Shown here: one piece after another, positions 10,702-23,060 of the stretch
Numbering within the stretch: position 1 is the first letter of the stretch
Layout: every line of letters starts with the position of its first letter
NCBI GenBank assembly: GCA_025766275.1
Contig: JAFKAC010000125.1
Location: 83,472-147,471, forward strand
From: Lactarius indigo
Taxonomy: Eukaryota > Basidiomycota > Agaricomycetes > Russulales > Russulaceae
Direction: 5' to 3'
DNA: 64,000 bases
Program-made: the position numbers and the translations under genes
The notes under the pieces: model-generated
The model's database searches: none
Told to the model about the DNA's origin: nothing
The model's input: the letters and a program-made list of their open reading frames with translations, nothing else

Positions 10702-12378
10702 TATGTATCCCATACAAACAGATGGTGTCATCACCTCAACCAGAAACAAAGGAAGACATATAATGGGAATAAAGGGAGGTCATAAGTGGAACAAGGATGA
10801 ATCACGTGGGCTCGCATGTGAGTGGGAACAAGGCAGAAACTAGCACATGTCAAGCTTTATCAAAGGAGATCATCGATAAGCAGGGTGCACAATAGGAACT
10901 GGTAAAACGTAAAGTCTGTGTAATCATACAGGGCTCACACAGTAATGGATAAGGGATGATAAGTCAAAGAAAGAGTGAGTCCAAAAGTAAAAGATCGTAA
11001 CATGTGTGTGGGTCAGAACATCCAATCAAATCGAATTTGATTCTTGGTGGGAAGAGATGCAAACCAGTGATTCAGTCAGTCCCTCAAAGCCTTGTAAAAT
11101 ATCTCAAGGTGAATTGGATGGGTATTGTACCACTTTGGTCAGGGACATACAGGAAAGATTGGCCAATCTTCCAAGAGGGCGACAGAAACATGCTAATTGA
11201 GTCGTAAGTAGGCTTATTGCTCCAAGGGATAAGAGGGATCGCTCAAATCTATGTTTATCTAGCTACCACCATGTACTCAAATCAATGTGGCTTAAGGGGA
11301 AGTGAAATCGGTGCACTGATCATCTTGTCCACACACTTGTAATTGATATGCTCCCACACTACCAGGCCTGCCATGATGGCCAAGAGGTTGGTTTCAGTGG
11401 TTCAAACCTGGCTGAGAAGTGTTGCAAAGAAATTCTTACTAGAACCCTGGAAATAAACACCGACTCCATCCATGGCCTAGGCAACAATCACTATTCTGTG
11501 CAATCAGCAGTGGATACATTGTGTAACTATCTAGTTAAGCTTAGCAAACAGTCTTGTGACTGTCCAGACTGGCCCAGGGTCTGGCTGTGCAAACATGTCA
11601 CTGTGGTTGCCCATTTTTTTTGAAGATGGCGATCAGCTGGTGGAGCTGGCAGCAGGCAATGGTGCAGCCCCTAAGACAGCGCAGCCAGTTGAATCAGAGT
11701 GCCCAGTGGATGCACACAGCGATGCAACAGCTGCAACAATTTTGGAGAATGTAATCACTGTCTCCAAAGAATTTCTAAGCAATGGTATGCCCAAGTCTCC
11801 AGGCACTGTCCAGAGTCTTCACAGCATTCAGGAACACCTGACTGCTGTTGTCTGAAACTTACACTCTTCAGAAAGCCCACTCCCAGACAAAGAAGACATC
11901 CTGCCAAATCAACACATATGGACCAAGACCACCCAGCAAATGGGAGTACAGCAGCAGAAGAAGAGACCTCGTGCTACCACCACATCCTTCCCAGAACCCT
12001 CAGCAACAGAACACATTGGGGATCTCAATTGCAAACAACAATGCATGAAGATCACAGATCCCTACAGTGGCAGGGTCAACTCTGGCAAATGTTCTGCCCC
12101 TGATGCACAAACTGCTGCCCAAAATGCCCAAGCACAAGCACGTGCATGTGCTGCAGCCAATGGTGTGGGGCCTTCTCTCTCACAGCCCCAGGAACACGGC
12201 CACAGCTGCACAACCCCAGCCCCAGCTGTCCCCCCATCACTCACCCCCTTCCAATTGTACCCACCTTCTTCAGCGGTTCTCCCACCTGCCTTGGTGCCTC
12301 ACACATGGTACACAGTGCAAAATGGTGGAGCATACACATCTGCCAGTCCCAGTGTACTGGGAAACTCTTTCCCACAAT
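10702..12378 (+). pseudogene. Mutator-like (MULE) transposase remnant with SWIM finger
   Basis: Degenerate plus-strand frames. A segment near 11220-11350 resembles the region after a MULE catalytic domain (NLCLSSYHHVLKSMWLKGK, then DHLVHTLVIDMLPHYQ). A SWIM zinc finger follows, CDC...WLCKH, with CxCxnCxH spacing at 11554-11610. The tail is Pro/Gln/Tyr-rich. Stops and frame changes are frequent (11201, 11310, 11622). The tail is interrupted at 12378 by gypsy-1 and appears to resume at 30699. SWIM fingers after MULE transposases are well known; the assignment rests on that and on the order of motifs. The transposase core itself is not seen. Confidence 0.6.
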
Positions 12379-14167
12379 TGTTATGATTTCTTTACTTTTG
12401 GACTCATTCTTTCCTTAGCCTTGACATCCCTTTCCTGATACTATACGAGCCCTGTATGACTATGCAGACACTTGACATGTGCTAGTTTCTGTATCATTCC
12501 TGCTCACGCACAAGCCTGCGTGATTTGCCTTTGTTCCATTTATAACCCTGCTTTGTCCCCTTTATGTACTTCCCTTTGTCTCTTGATCTGGCGATGGTGC
12601 CATCTGTTTGTAGGAGCCAAACAGGGTCTCCCCTATTTAAACCTAGTCCTATCTAGCTTGTACGGTGTAAGGATACCTCGGGCTCTGGGCCCGAATACGT
12701 CTATTTTCGCTAGTTTCGGCCATACTTGGTTAACTAAATCCTTCAGCCACTGCAGCCACCAGATTTCAAGTCAAATTGTCGCCGTTTGCATATTTCGCTC
12801 TCCGTCCCTTCCGACCTCGTTCTCATTGTTTCCTTATTCCCCCTCTCATACGCTAATACTACTCATAATCCAACCCTTGCCGCATCATCTCTGTTTCAAT
12901 CTTTTCCGTCTCGTCATCCCTCTATTCCCTCACGTCGTTGCCGCTGCCCTGTCTGACCCCGGACACCCGCAGATCGCCACCAGGCCTCATGCCTCAAACA
13001 TCAGCCCGACCCATCCTTTCTTCGCATCGCCCATTCCCGCGTCGATCATAGTTGATTTCTTTCAACCTGTCAACACTCCTTTTTCACTCCACTAACCTAT
13101 GTCTCCACCCTTTGTCTCCTGCCGATCCACCTGGTCAGTTCTCCTACCCGCTCACAAGACGCCGTTGAAAATCGCGCGAGCCTCTGCGCCGCCGTTGGAG
13201 TCGGAGAAGGATTCCCATTGTCGTGCGTCATAGCGTCACGATTTTCTATTGTCTCTTGTCTCCTATGCTCGCTTCCTTTTACTTAGATTCAGGAGGGTGC
13301 TCTCCTCATGGTCGCGCCCATATCCCCTGCTAGCTCGTACCTGTGCCACTTTCGTTCGTCGTCCTGTTCACCGTCCATTCTGTTTCCCCTCCGTCCCCCT
13401 ACCATTACTCGCACTATACGTTCGACTTAGCCTCAGATCGCATCGCATACTGGCTTCCATGTATTTAAGACACTCTCTCTGACTCAGGAATGAAACCGTT
13501 GTTCACCTCTTCTCTTCCTTTGTCTGCCTCTAAGTTTTAATCCTCGCCGTGCTAGTCCGAAGCCCTCGCAACAAGCAGCTATCATCTTCAACATCCGAGT
13601 CATCAATTTCGGACTCCAGTCCGCCATCACCTCGCCACAGCCTACCTTCGCCGTCGCCTTCGTCATTGTCAGCCGAGCCGCTACACTCGGTCTTCCAGTC
13701 AGCTGTTGCCCAAAGCCATAATCCTCGACCTCGCTTTCGTCTTAGCCATCTGCCAGTGCCTGAACTATCAACTTCGGACTCCAGCCCACTGTTGCCTCAC
13801 CACGTCCTGCCACCTTCAATCCCGCCCACTCCCCTTTTGGCTCGCTAAGCCCTTTAACTTAACTTCAACACCGAATCCTCTCCGCCACGAACTCACAACA
13901 GACGTCACTCCGTACAATGGTAGACTAGACTTCTTGTGTAATACTACACTTGTCTATACGAAGGTTGCCTTTGCGCATTCCCCAGTCTCACGAACCCCAG
14001 TTTTATGCTAGGTCTTCACACCTTAGCATCTCCACTACAGTCCAAGTGACTTACATCCTTGTGACTCTTGTGCATCATTCTACTAAAGTCAAGCCACGGG
14101 GCTCGTACTACTGTGTATTGACTGACTTGGTAAAGGTCATACCTAATGCCCCTGTAGTGGCGTTACA
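12379..14167 (+). repeat. 5' LTR of gypsy-1, split by LTR-D
   Basis: Segments 12379-12665 and 13921-14167 total 534 bp. The first part carries the TATA-like CCTATTTAAACC near 12637. The second starts at the likely transcript start, AGACTAGACTT (13922-13932), and ends GTAGTGGCGTTACA. Confidence 0.88.
12666..13916 (+). repeat. 1.25-kb LTR-like insertion (LTR-D) in the gypsy-1 LTR
   Basis: It runs from TGTAAGGATACC to CACTCCGTACA, ends inversely related (TGTA-GGA), and is flanked by ACGG / ATGG (one CpG transition). It interrupts the gypsy-1 LTR exactly between its TATA box and its transcript start. The body is pyrimidine-rich, with no convincing coding sequence and a TATA-like GTATTTAAGA near 13461. 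It is best read as a solo LTR of a family with no other member in the window. Confidence 0.65.
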
Positions 14168-14169
14168 TT

Positions 14170-14180
14170 AAGTCTAGTCT
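14170..14180 (+). promoter_or_regulatory. Gypsy-1 primer-binding site, self-priming type
   Basis: AAGTCTAGTCT starts 2 nt after the 5' LTR end. It is the exact reverse complement of AGACTAGACTT at 13922-13932 inside the same LTR. See the matching finding. Confidence 0.7.
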
Positions 14181-14189
14181 CCTTGCACA

Positions 14190-14816
14190 TGATGAACAGC
14201 ACACATGGAGGACATACTCACAGAGGGACAAAGTGTTCTGTGGTGAGATATGAGGGGTGGCTGGAAGCAGCAAACAGGAAGTCAAACAGTGGAAGCAAGA
14301 TGGTAATCTGGCACACAAACAGTGAGAACTGATGTTATACATTGGAGAGGAAGGAGCTTACCTGGCACACAAACAGTGAGAACTGATGTGGACCAGGAGC
14401 GTACATGGTACTCTACTTATACTCCTACAGGGAGTGACAATAGTATAACACTAGTAACACTAGTCACAGAATACAAGAAGGTATTGTTCTACAAACGGAC
14501 AAAAGAGTGGACGCTTTGAGAACAAGGGCATGGAGAACAAGAAGAGTCCAGAGCTAAATGATATCATAGTGACATCATAATAAGGATAAAGCTAAGTACG
14601 AAACAAAGGAAAGTACAAAGGCATTTATACAATGCAGAGTCCGGATGTATGATGTCATAGAAGTACAGTGATGTCATGTATGATGCAATGATAAGTCCAG
14701 ATTGTACAGATCAAATAGTATCTAATCTACAAGTCCTGTATATCTAATCTAAAGCAGTCCATGCTGCAAGTCCAGTCTGTACAAGCCACTAAGTGCACAA
14801 GGGTCACTTATCAACA
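14190..14816 (-). repeat. Solo LTR-A with perfect TSD GCACA
   Basis: It runs TGATGAACA...TTATCAACA (627 bp) and is flanked by GCACA (14185-14189) and GCACA (14817-14821). It inserted just downstream of the gypsy-1 primer-binding site; gypsy-2 shows the uninterrupted sequence CTGCACACTGTGG at the equivalent place. Confidence 0.92.
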
Positions 14817-14829
14817 GCACATTGTGGCT

Positions 14830-16434
14830 CTCACCAGCCGAAGCTGAACCAAGTTTGTCCAGGAGTTCCTGGAATGACACCCCCACAACAACCTCCAATC
14901 TTCTGTCAAAGGAACTGCTGTCTGGAGAAACACCCCTCATGACGAAGGATACTATGTCTTCGACCCTGACAAAAACACTTATGACCCTATAGAATACATC
15001 AAAGACCAACACATTTGGGCTTACATTGCCTACTCCAACAGAAAACAATCCTGGTATTCCATTAAGCCGGTACTACAGTCTCTTGGATTAGGACCAGGAA
15101 AAGGAAATATCCAAGCAATTGATGCCAACTCTGACATCAAAGAACCTGACACCAATTTGGAAGATGAAAACAACCCAGCACACACCCCTACCATTACAAG
15201 ACCAGTTGACTTCACATTGTATGCCAACATGTCCACCACACAACTCTCGACCACCCTCACCAGCACCACAGGAGGACAACCTGCTGTGAGCTCATCAGTG
15301 GCAGTGCATCCTTCAGGTAGTGGAGGACATTCTTTGGGAGGAAGTATGCTGACAGGTAGAAGTGGCCCTTCAGGAAGTGCAGGAGGCAATCCTGGAGGCG
15401 GTGCACCTGGAGGTGAAGGCGGCACTGGAGGCATCGCTGCTGCACCTGGTGGACCCCTGCCCCCAAATGGACGACTTGGAGGAAACCCCCCTCCAGAATT
15501 CACTGGAGATCAAGAAACCAGCTGAGCATTTCTCAATGCTTTTGCCCTCTACCAAGGAATGAACCCACACATCCAACAACTAGTGCTCCCCTATTCACAA
15601 GCCATAACCCTGCTATCCTATATCTGAGGGCCATTGGTAGATGATTGGGTAGAAGAACAGATCCAATGGCTGGTAGATCAACTGGCCAGAGGAGTGGCCA
15701 TGAATGCCAAGAACCTATGGAACACCATAGAAACACGCTTCATTCAAGCCTATACCAACACTACTCAGCAACAGAAGGCACGACACGCTATCCAGACACT
15801 CCAAATGGATAAAGAAGATATTGATATGTACATTGCCAAGTTTTCCAATTTGGCAAACAAAGCTGGGTACAACAAAGACGAAGCCACCACCCTGGAAATC
15901 TTCCAGAAGGGACTACCAGGAGCATTAGTGGTAAATGCAATCAAATTCCACCACCCAATAATGTGGGACAACTGGAAGGCCACGGTCACCCTTGTACAAG
16001 CAGAGTACCTCCTCCTCAAAGACAAACTCACCAAAGGAAGAAACGACAAAAGAGAAGGAGCCTCTTGGGACCAATGGTTGACAACCCTGAACAAAACCAG
16101 GGACCTGAATGCAATGGACGTTAGCTGTACCTGAGCCTGTGCAGCCATGACAGATGACAAAAAAAGACAACTTCAAAAAGAAGGGAGATGCTTCCAATGC
16201 TGAGGACAAAGGGACATTTTGCACTTCTGCCCTCAGAAGCCAGCAGCAACTGCCAAAACTGTGGACACCACCACTCCAACCACAGCCACCATATCCATGA
16301 CCTCCTTGAGACCCCTTTCCAATGAGGAACAAGCCAAAGCACAAGTAGCTGCTCTATTTGCGCAAAGTCCCAAAGTCCATGAACTCATGGTGGACAAACT
16401 ATTTGGGCAGAAAAAGGATTTTCTGAACGCTTGA
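14830..16434 (+). pseudogene. Gypsy-1 gag, degenerate
   Basis: Aligned by eye with the gypsy-2 gag. The N-terminal region (TRPVDFTLYANMS), a short Gly-rich region, and a capsid core with IQWLVDQLARGVAMNAKNL and IDMYIAKFSNLANKAGYNKD are followed by a broken zinc knuckle (CFQC-stop-GQ near 16195) and the tail LFGQKKDFLNA with stop TGA 16432-16434. Internal TGAs at 15523, 15625 and 16132 replace sense codons in gypsy-2. No ATG is present at the expected start; GTG stands in its place, as in gypsy-2. Confidence 0.85.
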
Positions 16435-19400
16435 ACCCAGTGGCCTGGACTAAAGCACTTAAACTTAGTGTGTACAATAGCAGATTTCGATCTATGTGAA
16501 TTCCAGTTCTTTTCAAATCCACACACATGACAGCTGAACGAAATGTCCTTATCAACTCAGGAGTGACAGACAACTTTATAAGCATGAACCTCCTAAAACG
16601 ACTTAGAATTGCCTGCCTCCCCACAGAACAATCCATCAAAATATGGCATGTAGACGGAACTCATAACCAAGGAGGGGAAATCACATCGTTCACCAACTTG
16701 ACCATTCGAACTGGGGAAAAGACCCAAAATCTCCAATTCCTTATCACTGATCTGGGAAACAATGAGGTGATTCTAGGATATCCCTGGTTCACAGCTTTTG
16801 AACCAAAATTCCATTGGAGAGATGCCACCATTGATGAAGAATTCCAACCAGTTGTTATTACCAGCCTAAATTTGTTGGACGAAGCCATGCCCATGGAATC
16901 TACCATTAAGGCATTGGAGACATACCAACTCAACAAATTAGCTTGGGAACAACTGGAACGAGAAGATGACCCATATATTAAGTTGCAGAAGACCACCACT
17001 GCCTCAGAATTGGCCCAATGAGAAGCAGCGAATAAACCTCAAAAGACCTTCAAAGAAATGGTCCCTAAAGAATACTGGAGACACCAAAAGGTATTCAGTG
17101 AGGAGGCATCACAATGCTTTCCCCGTTGAGACCCTGGGACCATGCCATTGACCTCATCCCCGAAGCTCCCAAAACCATGGACTGCAAAGTCTACCCCCTG
17201 ACTATCCCAGAAACTGAAATCCTCACAGAATTTGTCACCAGACATCTAAAGAAGGAGTACATTCAACCTTTGAAATCACCCTATGCATCCCCTTTCTTCT
17301 TCATCAAGAAGAAAGATGGGAAGCCACGTCCAGTACAGGACTATTGCCACCTTAATGACATCACCGTAAAAAACCATTACCTGCTCCCCCTTATCCCTGA
17401 GCTTATCGATTGAATCAGAGAAGCACAACTCTATTCAAAGTTAGACATACAATGGGGATACAATAATGTTCGCATCAAACAGGGGGATGAATGGAAGGTG
17501 GCATTCAAAACCAACCAGGGGCTATTTGAACCCAGAGTGATGTTCTTCAGTCTCACAAATTCCCCCAGTACCTTCCAAACTATGATGGATACTATATTCT
17601 GAGAATTGGTACTCACCGGGGAGGTGATTGTATACATGTACGACATCCTCATTGCAATGCCGGACAATCTTGAACATCACCCATGAGTATTACATCAAGT
17701 CCTAGACTTATGTGATGAACATGATCCTTATATCAAACCAGAGAAATGTGTGTTTGAGGTCTACGAAGTGGAGTATTTGGGGCTCATTATTGGCCACAGC
17801 AAACTGCGCATGGACCCCATCAAGGTACAAGGGGTATGTGAGTGAAATGAGCCAAAATCCCTCAAAGAAGTACAAGCCTTCTTGGGGTTCTGCAACTTTT
17901 ACAGATGCTTCATATGGGGGTTTTCCATGATTGCTAGACCACTGCATGACCTTACCAAGGAAGAACACTCCATGGGAGTGGACCGAGGCAAGACAAAAGG
18001 CATTTGATACCATCAAAGAGCAAATCAGTAATGAACCAGTGCTCCTCTTTCCCAAACTGGATCAACCCTTTGAAATCGAAGTGGATGCCTCCAGTTATGC
18101 CTTAGGGGCTGTACTGAATCAGAAAGGAGAAGACCAAAAATACCATCCCATTGCGTCCTACTCTGAGTCCTTGACAGAAATGGAATGCAATTATGACATC
18201 TATGATAGGGAATTACTGGCTATTGTCAAAGCCCTCTGAACATGGCACACATATCTCATTGGGCCCCCTCACCTCATAACTATCCACACCGACCACACCA
18301 ACCTTCAATATTGGAAGGAACCACGAAAAATCAACCAACAAGTAGCCTGGGAATTCCAAGAACTTTCAGAGTACAACTTCGTACTCAAACACATCCCAGG
18401 CACAAAGAATACACAAGCGGATTCCTTATCCAGACACCCCAATTATGACAATGGTACCAACAATAACGATCACATTATGGTATTACCAGAAGAAGTATTC
18501 TTAAAAATCACACAAACATCCATGCACAATATGGACATATGGACCCAAATCGCACAGAATATGGACAAGTCTGTGTTACTTCCATGGATCGAACCTCATA
18601 ATCTAAAGAAGCATGATGGGCTATGGTGGAAGGGAGATGCCCTCGTTGTTGTGGGAAACAACGACCTTAAGTGGGGGGTGATCACCTTTTTCCACAATAC
18701 ACCAAGCGCTGGACACCTGGGAATTGCAAATACACTCAAACTAATATGACGTGATTTCTGGTGGCCAAATATGCAAAAAGACATAGAGGCCTATGTCAAG
18801 GGCTGTGCCACATGCCAGAGCAATAAAATCAATCCCCATCAACAGAAACTACATCTATTCCCTATCATAACCGACCCCTCTGCAGAACCATTTGAAGTAG
18901 TATCCATGGATTTTATCGTGAAGCTCCCCAATTCCCAGGGATATGATTCGATCCTCACTATCACCAACCACGATTGTTCAAAAGCCACTATATTCATCCC
19001 CTGTAACAAAGCAATCACATCAGAAGGGGTAGCAAAGTTATATCTCCAACACGTATACCCTCACTATGGACTACCCAGAAAAATCATATCCAATTGGGAT
19101 CCCAGATTTGTGTCCACATTTATGAGACAGCTATGTTCCACACTTGGAATACAACAAAACATTTCATCAGTGTATCACCCTCAAACCAATGGACAGTCCA
19201 AGTGCACCAATCAATGGCTAGAACAATATTTATGACATTGGTGTAACACAAAGCAAGATAATTGGGCAGAGCTCCTACCCATGGCACAATTCACACATAA
19301 TTCATGGATGAATGCCACCACTAAACACTCCCCATTCTTGCTACTAATGGGATGGGAACCCTAAACCCTCGAGTTGTCCTGCAGTAGATCAGCGGTTGGA

Positions 19401-19947
19401 AGAACTGCTCATCCTCAGACAACACGCTCAAGACAGCATTAAACACACACAACAACTTATGGCGCAATGAGGGAAAACAAAATTCACCCCTTATCAGCAA
19501 GGAGACCAAGTATGGTTAGAAGGGACCAATCTCCATACCTTCTATCCCACAAGCAAGCTCACCCCCAAAAGATATGGACCCTTCAAGATAATGAGGGTTC
19601 TATCAGATGTTTCCTACGAGCTGGAACTTCCTATGTCATGGAAGATCCACCTGGTGTTCCATGCGAACCTTCTCATGCTGTATAAGGAGATGGAGATGCA
19701 CGGAACAAACTTCACCCAACCACCACCTGACCTTATCAATGGAGAAGAGGAATACGAAGTGGAGCGAATTGAAGATGCCCAGGAATGAGGCCAAGGGCAC
19801 AAACTTCACTTCCTAGTAAAATGAAAGGGATTCCCCACAAGTGACAATACATGGGAGCCTGCAACCAACCTGACACATGCCAGAGACGCAATCAAAGATT
19901 ATTACCATCTATATCCATCTGCCATGGGGGCTGGACAAAAGATATAA
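16431..19947 (+). pseudogene. Gypsy-1 pol with chromodomain, degenerate
   Basis: Protease motif INSGVTDNFI (Asp to Asn and Ala to Val against DSGATDNFI) near 16550. Reverse transcriptase from 17180, whose catalytic box reads YMYD instead of YMDD near 17635. RNase H with EVDASSYALGAVLNQKG near 18080. Integrase zinc finger (GHLG...CATCQSNK) and catalytic D-D-E region 18890-19230. Chromodomain near 19800, reading LVK-stop-KGFPTSDNTWEP. More than ten TGA stops lie in frame. The RT active-site change alone would abolish activity. Confidence 0.88.
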
Positions 19948-19990
19948 GACACCATCTATCACACTTGAACCCCCCAACTGCAAACACACC

Positions 19991-22056
19991 ATGACCACCA
20001 CTCCAGTATCCAACACCACCTTGGTTAACATCCTTGACATCGACCCCTGCCTCATTGCCCTCTTCTCGGGTGAAACTGTCACTGTCACCAACCTATCCTT
20101 TACCATCCCTGGTATTCCTCAACTATCACCACCACCAGTGGCGGACTCCCCTTGCTCCACCATGACCATCGACCCCATACCCATTGTACCTCACTTCCCT
20201 GAATGAGAGCCAGGGGAACTCACCCCATCCACACCTGAAGAAGGTCAATACTTGCCAACACCTCCTCCACAGCAACATCCAATACCACTGCCCAAAGAAC
20301 CCATACCTTCCCCCCCATCATCAAGACATTCGACTCCACCACCACCACTTGAATCCCCTCTTACTCCCCTTACTCCTGTTTATGTTCATACCCCTATCAA
20401 CTACGACCATCCCAACACCCCTGAAGAAGAGACTGACAACCCAGGTGCCCCCTTCCAAAACACCCCAGGGAGGCCCAAGTACTACCCACTGCAAATCCCA
20501 CTACCTGAGGGGGGATTCCATATCACAAAGTACATTTACTATCACAAGGGATTCACCAAGGTAGTGGGGACAATGGGGAAAAGGCAGCCATGTTACGGCA
20601 AAACGGTCTACTTATCTACCTTGCGTCCTAACATCTCTGCTCCCCCGTTCACTGCCAAACAACTCCAATTCTTTGACCCAAATGACATCCACGCCTGTGC
20701 CCTTGACAAGACACTCATTGAACTCAACTTGCCGCAACTTACTGCAGAGATAATGCAACTGCACATGGGGCTGGCGGTGATGAAAGAACTGGACAAGAGG
20801 CATGACAAGCTGGAGGAAGAGAGTCGAAAGCTCAGGGCTGAGCAACTTACTGTGGACTTGATGCTGGCTAGTACTAAAAGACACCTACAATATGCTGGAG
20901 CCCTCGTGACCATAGCCAACAAGTACGCTTGTCTCACAGCACTCCCCACTCCACTATGCCATTCCCACCACACTATCCCCTTCTCCACCAGACATGGAGG
21001 ACCAGTCAAGTTCCCTAGGCTCCACAACAGACCCTGCCAACAACAGTGTTACCACTGCAACAGTCCCCACCACCTCGTACGCAATTGTCCTATGAGACCA
21101 AGACCGGCTTGCCAACACTGTCAGAGTCAAGAACATTAATTGCATCGGTGCATTTTCCACCACATGGAGATGGTCTCAGAGGTTATCACCATGCAGCAAG
21201 TGGAAGAACGGATTGTTGATAAGTGACCCGTGCACACTTAGTGGCTTATACAGACCAGACTTGCAGCATGGACTGCTTTAGATTAGATTAATTGGACTTG
21301 TAGATTACATAGATTTGATCTGTACAATCTAGCCCTTATCATTGTGTCATGTATGGCATCACTGTATTTCTATGACATCATACTTCCAGACTTTGCGTTG
21401 TACTCAACGCCTTTGTACTTTGCTTTGTTCTATACTTATTATGATGTCAGTATGATATCATTTGGTTCTTGTCTATTCTTGTTCTCCCCCTCCTTGTTCT
21501 CAAAGCATCCACTCCTTTGTCCCTTTGTAGAACAACACTACCTTTGTATTCTGTGACTAGTGTTACTAGTGTTGTACTATTGTCACTCTCTGTAGGAGTA
21601 TAAGTAGAGTACCATGTATGCTCCTGGTCCACATCAGTTCTCTCACTGTTGTGTGCCAGATTACCATCTTGCTTCACTTGCTTGACACCTCCTGTGCTGC
21701 TTCTCAGTCACCCTCTATATCTCACCACAGTACTTTGCCCCACTGTGAGTATAGTTCCTATGTGTCTGTTCATCATGGATACATTGTGAAATGTCTCCCG
21801 ATGAAACCACCTCCTTCACTGCACCTTCTCCACCAACTATCGCCACCAACACTCAAGGGAGGTGGTGTGGGTGATGTTTCCACTCCAATGCCAACCACAA
21901 TGAGATCTGTTGCCTGCAATACGAGATGTGTCACAAGTGCAGGGCACGGGGCCCCTTCCTTTTCCTCTGCACCCATTACTGCTCCAGGGACATCTCAGAA
22001 TGGCCGGAGAATGACTTAGACACAGACATTTACAACCTGGTAGACCCTGAACCCTG
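19991..22056 (+). pseudogene. Gypsy-1 third ORF (zinc-knuckle protein), interrupted
   Basis: Starts with ATG 44 nt after the pol stop. Order: a short N-terminal part (MTTTPVSNTTLVNI), a TGA at 20204, a Pro-rich stretch, a conserved block (YYPLQIPLPEGGFHITKYIY), a coiled coil (about 20700-20880), then knuckle CYHCNSPHHLVRNC and a second one starting CQHCQSQEH. A stop at 21137 and the LTR-A insertion at 21214 break it. The C-terminal part with the third Cys-rich motif resumes at 21776-22056. It is homologous throughout to the gypsy-2 copy at 28424. Confidence 0.75.
21214..21775 (+). repeat. Solo LTR-A inside the gypsy-1 third ORF
   Basis: It runs TGTTGATAAGTG...TGTTCATCA (562 bp). Flanking CGGAT (21209-21213) and TGGAT (21776-21780) are a 5-bp duplication with one CpG transition. 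The gypsy-2 sequence GAGCGGATACGCC shows the empty site. Confidence 0.92.
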
Positions 22057-22081
22057 AAGTCAAGACCAAAACAGGGGGTAA

Positions 22082-22460
22082 TGTTATGATTTCTTTACTT
22101 TCAGACTCATTCTTTCCTTAGCCTTGACATCCCTTTCCTGATACTATACAAGCCCTGTACGACTACACAGACACTTGACATGTGCTAGTTTCTGTATCGT
22201 TCCTGCTCACATGCAAGCCTGCGTGATTCACCTTTGTTCCATTTATAACCCTGCTTTGTCCCCTTTATGTACTTCCCTTTGTCTCTTGATCTGGCGATGG
22301 TGCCATCTGTTTGTAGGAGCCAAACAGGGTCTCCCCTATTTAAACCTAGTCCTATCTAGCTTGTACAGTAGACTAGACTTCTTGTGTAATACTACACTTG
22401 TCAATACAAAGGTTGCCTTTGCACATTCCCCAGTCTTGCAAACCCCAGTTTTACACTAGG
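22082..22460 (+). repeat. 3' LTR of gypsy-1, left part
   Basis: Begins TGTTATGATTTC after the purine tract CAAAACAGGGGGTAA. It is interrupted at 22460 by gypsy-2 and continues at 30544-30698; the two parts sum to 534 bp. Confidence 0.9.
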
Positions 22461-23033
22461 TGTTACGATTTTTGCAGACTTGTTCGTTTCCTGCTTCATT
22501 TTCCATTCCCAACATTATACGAGCCTTGTACGACTACGCGGACTTTATGATTACCCAGTTCCTATCGTGCGCCTTGCTTATCGACGATCCCCTTTGATAA
22601 AGCTGGACATGTGCTAGTTTCCGTTCTGTTCCTACTCACATGCAACCCTGCGTGATTTGCCTTTATTCCCATTATGTTTACACCTTTGTCCCCTTTATGC
22701 TTTCTCCTTTGTCTCCAGATTGAGTGATGGCGCCATCTGTTTGTAACAACAACACCACTCGCCTAGTACTTAAGCCTAGTCCTACCTAGCTTGTACGGTA
22801 GACTAGACTTCTTGTGTAATACTACACTTGAAAAGCCTTCGCACCTATCCCTGTCTTGTGACCCTCAATTCTGCTAGGTCTTCGCACCTTAGCTCTCCAC
22901 TACAGTCCAAGTGACTTGCATCCTTGTGACTCTTGTGCATCATTCTACTGAAGTCGAACCTTCGAGTTCGTACTCCCGCATTTCTGACTGACTTGGTACA
23001 GGTTGTACCTAATGCCCCTGTAGTGGCATTACA
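22461..23033 (+). repeat. 5' LTR of gypsy-2
   Basis: TGTTACGATTTTTGC...GTGGCATTACA, 573 bp. A TATA-like TACTTAAG lies near 22767. The probable transcript start AGACTAGACTT is at 22800-22810. Confidence 0.92.
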
Positions 23034-23035
23034 TT

Positions 23036-23046
23036 AAGTCTAGTCT
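23036..23046 (+). promoter_or_regulatory. Gypsy-2 primer-binding site, self-priming type
   Basis: AAGTCTAGTCT lies 2 nt after the LTR end and pairs perfectly over 11 nt with AGACTAGACTT at 22800-22810 in the LTR. No tRNA 3'-end complement was recognised at this position. Confidence 0.7.
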
Positions 23047-23060
23047 CCCAGCTGCACACT

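Noticed and set aside
12472..13095. 207-codon plus-strand frame across the LTR-D junction
   Set aside because: It runs from the gypsy-1 LTR into the inserted LTR-D, so it cannot be an ancestral gene. The sequence is pyrimidine-rich and motif-free.
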